A stretch of 64,000 nucleotides of DNA, from NCBI GenBank assembly GCA_963621975.1, contig CAVFGI010000003.1, forward strand, positions 41,860-105,859. The letters are read 5' to 3'. Both the position numbers and the translations under genes were made by a program. Below are positions 60,507 to 64,000 of this stretch, piece after piece. Origin of the DNA: UBA9732 sp963621975. GTDB taxonomy: Bacteria; Spirochaetota; Spirochaetia; Sphaerochaetales; Sphaerochaetaceae. Each line of letters starts with the position of its first letter. Position 1 is the first letter of the stretch. Below the pieces are notes generated by a model. The model did no database searches. It saw only the letters and a list, made by a program, of their open reading frames with translations, and had not been told where the DNA came from.

Positions 60507-62645
60507 ATGAAAAAAATTAATTTTATGTGTACAGCATTCAGAGATGGATTCCAGTCCGTCTATGGTGCAAGAGTCTTTACAAAGGATTTCATGCCAGCTG
60601 TTGAAGCTGCAAGAAAAGCCGGCATCACACATTTTGAAGCAGGTGGCGGAGCTAGATTCCAGGCCCTTTACTTCTACACAAATGAAGATGCTTTTGAAAT
60701 GATGGATGAATTCCGCAGAGTTGCAGGACCAGATGCAAATTTGCAGACCCTCTCAAGAGGTGTCAATGTTGTTGGTCTTGATTCTCAGCCAAGAGACATC
60801 ATCAAACTCCATGCTAATATGTTCAAAAAGCATGGCATGACAACAATCAGAAACTTTGATGCCCTCAATGATGTTAACAACCTCATTGACAGCGGAAAAG
60901 CTATTCATGATGCAGGTCTCAAGCATGAGATTACCATCACAATGATGAGTCTTCCTCCAAAGACAACAGGTGCTCACGACCCAGATTTCTATGAAAATGT
61001 TCTTAGACAGATTCTTGATGCAGGCATTCCATTTGATAGCCTTTGTTTCAAAGATGCTTCTGGAACATCAACACCAGCAGTTGTATACGAAACAATCAAG
61101 AGAGCAAGAAAGCTCCTTGGTAATGATATTACAATTGTAATGCATAGCCATGATACCGCAGGTTGCTGCGTACAGCAGTATGTAAGTGCTTTGGAAGCAG
61201 GAGCTAATCAGCTCGACCTTTCAATGCAACCAGCATCTGGTGGAACATGTCAGCCAGACATCATCACAATGTGGCATGCACTTCGTGGAACTGAATATGA
61301 TCTTGGTGTTGATATTCACGCAATTCAGAAAGCAGAAACAGTATTTGAAGAATGCATGAAAGATTACTTCCTGCCACCAGAGGCAACAACAGTCAATCCT
61401 AACATTCCATTCTTCCCTCTCCCAGGTGGAGCTCTTACAGCAAACACACAAATGCTCAGAGACAACGGACTTATGGATAAGTACCCAGAGATTGTTGAAG
61501 CAATGGGTGAGACAGTTGCAAAGGGTGGTTTTGGAACTTCTGTTACACCGGTTTCACAGTTCTACTTCCAGCAGGCTTTCAATAACGTCATTTATGGACC
61601 TTGGAAGAAGATTGCTGAAGGTTATGGAAAGATGGTTCTTGGTTACTTTGGAAAGACTCCAGTTTCTCCAGATCCAGAAGTTGTAAAGATTGCTGCAGAG
61701 CAACTCAAGAAAGAGCCTACAACAAAGAAAGTCGTTGATATTAATGATGCAGATCCTACTAAGGGCGTTAAGGCTGCAACAAAGATGCTTCAGGACAATG
61801 GCATTGAAGTTACAGATGAAAACATCTTCATTGCTGCATCCTGTAAAGAAAAAGGTATCCTTTATCTTACTGGCAAGTCCAAGGTTAACGGCGTCAGAAA
61901 GATTGACCGAGCAGAAGAAGCCGCTAAGAAGGCCGGAGAGTACACTGTTGAGGTCAACGGCAAAGCATACGGTGTCAAACTTGGTAAGAATAACGCAACA
62001 GTCAACGGGGTTGAGTATCCATTAAGTGTTGCATTTGGTATTGACGAAGCAGCAATCAAAGCTGCTCCAGTAGCTCAAGCTTCAGCTTCTGCTGTATACC
62101 AGGGTCCAGCAACAAGTGAGAAGGTTCTTGCTCCAATGCCAGGTCTTGTTCTTAGGCTTGAAGTCAAAGAAGGCCAAGAGGTTAAGAAGAACCAGCTCAT
62201 CATGGTCATGGAAGCTATGAAAATGGAAAATGAAATCTATGCTCCATGCGATGGAACAGTTGGTAAGATTGCTGTCACAACAGGACAGCAGCTTATTGCA
62301 GACGATTTGATTATGACAATCGTCAATGGCAACGCACCAGTAGCACCAGTAGCTCCAGTTGCACAAGCTGAACCAGTTGCTCCAGCCCCAGTAGAGCAGG
62401 CAGCTCCTGTTGCCCCACAGGCTGTAGCCGGTGGACAGAAGGTTCTTGCTCCAATGCCAGGTCTTGTTCTTAGGCTTGAAGTTAAGGAAGGCCAGCAGGT
62501 CAAGAAAAACCAGCTTATCATGGTCATGGAAGCTATGAAGATGGAAAATGAAATCTACGCTCCATGCGATGGAACAATTGGTAGCATTGCTGTTACAGCA
62601 GGACAGCAACTTGTTACTGACGATCTCATTATGACAATTGTATGA
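60507..62645 (+). CDS. oadA: Sodium-pumping decarboxylase alpha subunit with two biotinyl domains
   Basis: Carboxyltransferase plus biotin carrier, 712 aa; family members act on oxaloacetate or, less often, other acids. HMGL-like TIM barrel with TAFRDGFQSVYGAR, active-site Lys in CFKDASGTSTP, and metal His in MHSHDTAGCC. After the conserved PYC/OADA domain come two biotinyl domains, each with MEAMKMEN (biotin Lys572 and Lys678), joined by an Ala/Pro/Val linker. One domain is usual. ATG at 60507 follows AGAGG closely; an upstream TTG is rejected. Confidence 0.93.
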   Translation: MKKINFMCTAFRDGFQSVYGARVFTKDFMPAVEAARKAGITHFEAGGGARFQALYFYTNEDAFEMMDEFRRVAGPDANLQTLSRGVNVVGLDSQPRDIIKLHANMFKKHGMTTIRNFDALNDVNNLIDSGKAIHDAGLKHEITITMMSLPPKTTGAHDPDFYENVLRQILDAGIPFDSLCFKDASGTSTPAVVYETIKRARKLLGNDITIVMHSHDTAGCCVQQYVSALEAGANQLDLSMQPASGGTCQPDIITMWHALRGTEYDLGVDIHAIQKAETVFEECMKDYFLPPEATTVNPNIPFFPLPGGALTANTQMLRDNGLMDKYPEIVEAMGETVAKGGFGTSVTPVSQFYFQQAFNNVIYGPWKKIAEGYGKMVLGYFGKTPVSPDPEVVKIAAEQLKKEPTTKKVVDINDADPTKGVKAATKMLQDNGIEVTDENIFIAASCKEKGILYLTGKSKVNGVRKIDRAEEAAKKAGEYTVEVNGKAYGVKLGKNNATVNGVEYPLSVAFGIDEAAIKAAPVAQASASAVYQGPATSEKVLAPMPGLVLRLEVKEGQEVKKNQLIMVMEAMKMENEIYAPCDGTVGKIAVTTGQQLIADDLIMTIVNGNAPVAPVAPVAQAEPVAPAPVEQAAPVAPQAVAGGQKVLAPMPGLVLRLEVKEGQQVKKNQLIMVMEAMKMENEIYAPCDGTIGSIAVTAGQQLVTDDLIMTIV
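62121..62643 (+). repeat. Intragenic duplication of the biotinyl domain
   Basis: The segment starting AAGGTTCTTGCTCC at 62121 recurs at 62439 (318-bp, 106-codon period). The two copies of about 205 bp are nearly identical at DNA level, mostly synonymous differences, and are separated by the linker coding region. Confidence 0.93.
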
Positions 62646-62656
62646 GAGGATAATAA

Positions 62657-63901
62657 ATGAGTACTTCATTACTTAACCTATGGCAGTCCACAGGACTATA
62701 TGGATTTCTTGGAATGGATCCATCATCTGGGTTTAACATTCTAAATCTTGTTATGATTCTTGTAGGCCTTCTTCTTTTCTGGCTTGCAATTAAAAAAGGC
62801 TTTGAGCCACTACTTCTCATCCCAATTGGAATGGGTTGTGTGCTTAGTAACATTCCATTTGCATATATTGCAGGAACAGACCCTTCTCTTCCAGAAGGTG
62901 CTCTTGGAGCCACAGGCTTCATCAAGATTCTATTTGATGCAGGTATTCAGAGCGGATTGTTCCCTGTATTAATCTTCGTTGGCGTTGGTGCAATGACAGA
63001 CTTTGGTCCTCTTATTGCAAACCCAAAGACATTGCTTCTTGGTGCAGCTGCACAGCTTGGTATCTTTGTTGCCCTCATTGGAGCTCTTCTTGTTAGCTTC
63101 ATTCCAGGAATTAACTTTGACCTCCACGCAGCCGCTTCAATTGGTATCATTGGTGGTGCCGATGGTCCTACAGCAATCTATGTAACCACGCGTCTTGCCT
63201 CTGATCTACTTGGTCCTATTGCCGTTGCAGCCTATTCCTACATGGCTCTTGTTCCTGTTATTCAGCCACCTATCATGAAGGCTCTTACAACAGAAGAAGA
63301 AAGAAAGATTAAGATGCAGCAGCTCAGACCTGTCAGCAAGACAGAGAAGATTATCTTCCCTATTTCTGTTATCATTGTTTGTGCAATCCTTCTTCCAAGT
63401 GCAACACCTCTTATTGGTGCCTTGATGTTTGGAAACTTGCTTAAAGAAAGTGGTTGTACTGGTAGACTTGCAGATACAGCAAGTAACGCAATGATGAACA
63501 TAGTAACCATTTTCTTGGGACTCTCTGTTGGTTCAAAGATGGAAGCTTCAAAGTTCTTGCAACTTAATACTCTTGGTATTCTCTTACTTGGAGCTATTGC
63601 ATTTAGCTTTGGAACCGCCGGTGGTGTTTTTATTGCAAAGCTTATGAACAAGCTTGATCCTAAGCATCCTGTTAACCCACTCATTGGTAGTGCTGGTGTT
63701 TCAGCTGTTCCTATGGCCGCTAGAGTTTCCAGTAAGGTTGGTCAGGAAGCAGATCCTCAGAACTTCCTTCTCATGCACGCTATGGGACCAAACGTTTCTG
63801 GTGTTATTGGAAGTGCCGTTGTTGCTGGTGTTCTTCTTGCTTGTGTTCCTACCATGGAACCTCTTATTAATGGACTTAGACCAGCTGTTGCTCTTCTGTA
63901 A
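62657..63901 (+). CDS. oadB: Sodium-pumping decarboxylase beta subunit
   Basis: Membrane subunit that decarboxylates carboxybiotin and exports Na+; 414 aa with about nine helices and re-entrant loops. Signature segments: ILIFVGVGAMTDFGPLIANP-type region III with the essential Asp, SIGIIGGADGPTAIYVT, NLLKESGCTGRLADTA, and GPNVSGVIGSAVVAGVL. GAGG 8 nt upstream. Completes the pump with OadG and OadA and would couple carboxylic-acid decarboxylation to a sodium gradient. Confidence 0.94.
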   Translation: MSTSLLNLWQSTGLYGFLGMDPSSGFNILNLVMILVGLLLFWLAIKKGFEPLLLIPIGMGCVLSNIPFAYIAGTDPSLPEGALGATGFIKILFDAGIQSGLFPVLIFVGVGAMTDFGPLIANPKTLLLGAAAQLGIFVALIGALLVSFIPGINFDLHAAASIGIIGGADGPTAIYVTTRLASDLLGPIAVAAYSYMALVPVIQPPIMKALTTEEERKIKMQQLRPVSKTEKIIFPISVIIVCAILLPSATPLIGALMFGNLLKESGCTGRLADTASNAMMNIVTIFLGLSVGSKMEASKFLQLNTLGILLLGAIAFSFGTAGGVFIAKLMNKLDPKHPVNPLIGSAGVSAVPMAARVSSKVGQEADPQNFLLMHAMGPNVSGVIGSAVVAGVLLACVPTMEPLINGLRPAVALL

Positions 63902-63938
63902 GATTAGATTCTGTAAGATTAGCTTCTGTAAGATTAGT
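63894..63938. repeat. Three 15-bp tandem repeats at the oadB stop
   Basis: TTCTGTAAGATTAG plus one variable base, three copies without spacer. The oadB stop TAA lies in copy 1, and because the unit is 15 bp the TAA and TAG of every copy are in frame. Confidence 0.93.
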
Positions 63939-63947
63939 GATAGAGAA

Positions 63948-64000
63948 AAAAAGGGACTGTTGCAAAAGTCATTTGACTAAGGGCAATGGTCCCTTTCTTT
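63948..64000 (+). terminator. Terminator of oadGAB
   Basis: AAAGGGAC (63950-63957) pairs with GTCCCTTT (63989-63996). Inner TTGC/GCAA and AGTCA/TGACT stems stack inside it. The following bases at the window edge are T-rich. Confidence 0.75.

Noticed and set aside
62082..62669. Minus-strand 195-aa repetitive frame
   Set aside because: Antisense of the duplicated biotinyl-domain coding region; repetition comes from that duplication.
1..64000. CRISPR array, prophage or insertion sequence
   Set aside because: The repeats found are short tandem units or hairpin pairs without spacers of constant size, and no cas, integrase or transposase genes are present.

Overview
The window comes from a spirochaete, most like a host- or rumen-associated Treponema. 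The support is: a mitochondrial/spirochaete-type EF-G, an archaeal-type two-subunit PheRS, a carD-ispD-ispF operon, many lipobox-bearing lipoproteins, and A+T-rich intergenic DNA. Genes are densely packed on both strands with many ATGA-type overlaps. I see no phage, insertion sequence, CRISPR array or rRNA. The only RNA gene found is tRNA-Cys(GCA).

Layout. 1-2.9 kb: end of a leftward sugar ABC operon (RDD membrane protein, MalK/UgpC-type ATPase, permease, start of a further gene). 3.0-7.6 kb: DUF5655-like protein, thioredoxin and a heterodimeric ABC exporter. 7.6-11.0 kb: three envelope proteins of unknown function. 11.2-18.7 kb: mixed genes, including a one-domain asparaginase, a HAD phosphatase, a large acidic protein, a LoaP/NusG-like antiterminator, an aminotransferase, PRPP synthetase and a lamin-tail lipoprotein. 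18.8-28.4 kb: a starch/maltodextrin locus with type I pullulanase, a SusE/F-like lipoprotein, MalE, MalF, MalG and a GH13 lipoprotein. 28.5-36.2 kb: Hpf, M18 aminopeptidase, lexA-holA, uvrC, a radical-SAM protein of the spore-photoproduct-lyase type, and an E2-like acyltransferase. 36.4-43.1 kb: arginine deiminase, RsmE, an orphan oligopeptide-binding protein, ispF/ispD/carD and malQ. 43.1-55.8 kb: P-loop ATPase, EF-G, pheST-pdhAB, AlaX, an unknown gene, mgtE and a YczE-like membrane protein. 55.9-64 kb: tRNA-Cys, GH36 alpha-galactosidase, Nudix hydrolase, Mrp and the sodium-pumping decarboxylase operon oadGAB.

How it works together. Pullulanase, the GH13 lipoprotein, MalEFG, MalQ and the alpha-galactosidase point to growth on plant alpha-glucans and galactosides. 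PdhAB and the OadGAB sodium pump fit fermentative carbon flow. LexA, UvrC and the radical-SAM protein form a repair neighbourhood that shares a candidate palindromic operator.

Most notable observation. mgtE has its own promoter and a leader of about 208 nt encoding a 31-codon peptide with a strong ribosome binding site and the run DPDPVPL. This resembles the EPDPTPL of enterobacterial MgtL, the magnesium-sensing leader of mgtA. A CCTCC segment inside the leader ORF can pair either with the leader's own Shine-Dalgarno or with that of mgtE. Other points of interest are a duplicated biotinyl domain in OadA, tandem repeats that start at stop codons, tandem hairpins of 41-42 bp period between convergent genes, and several genes that look leaderless.
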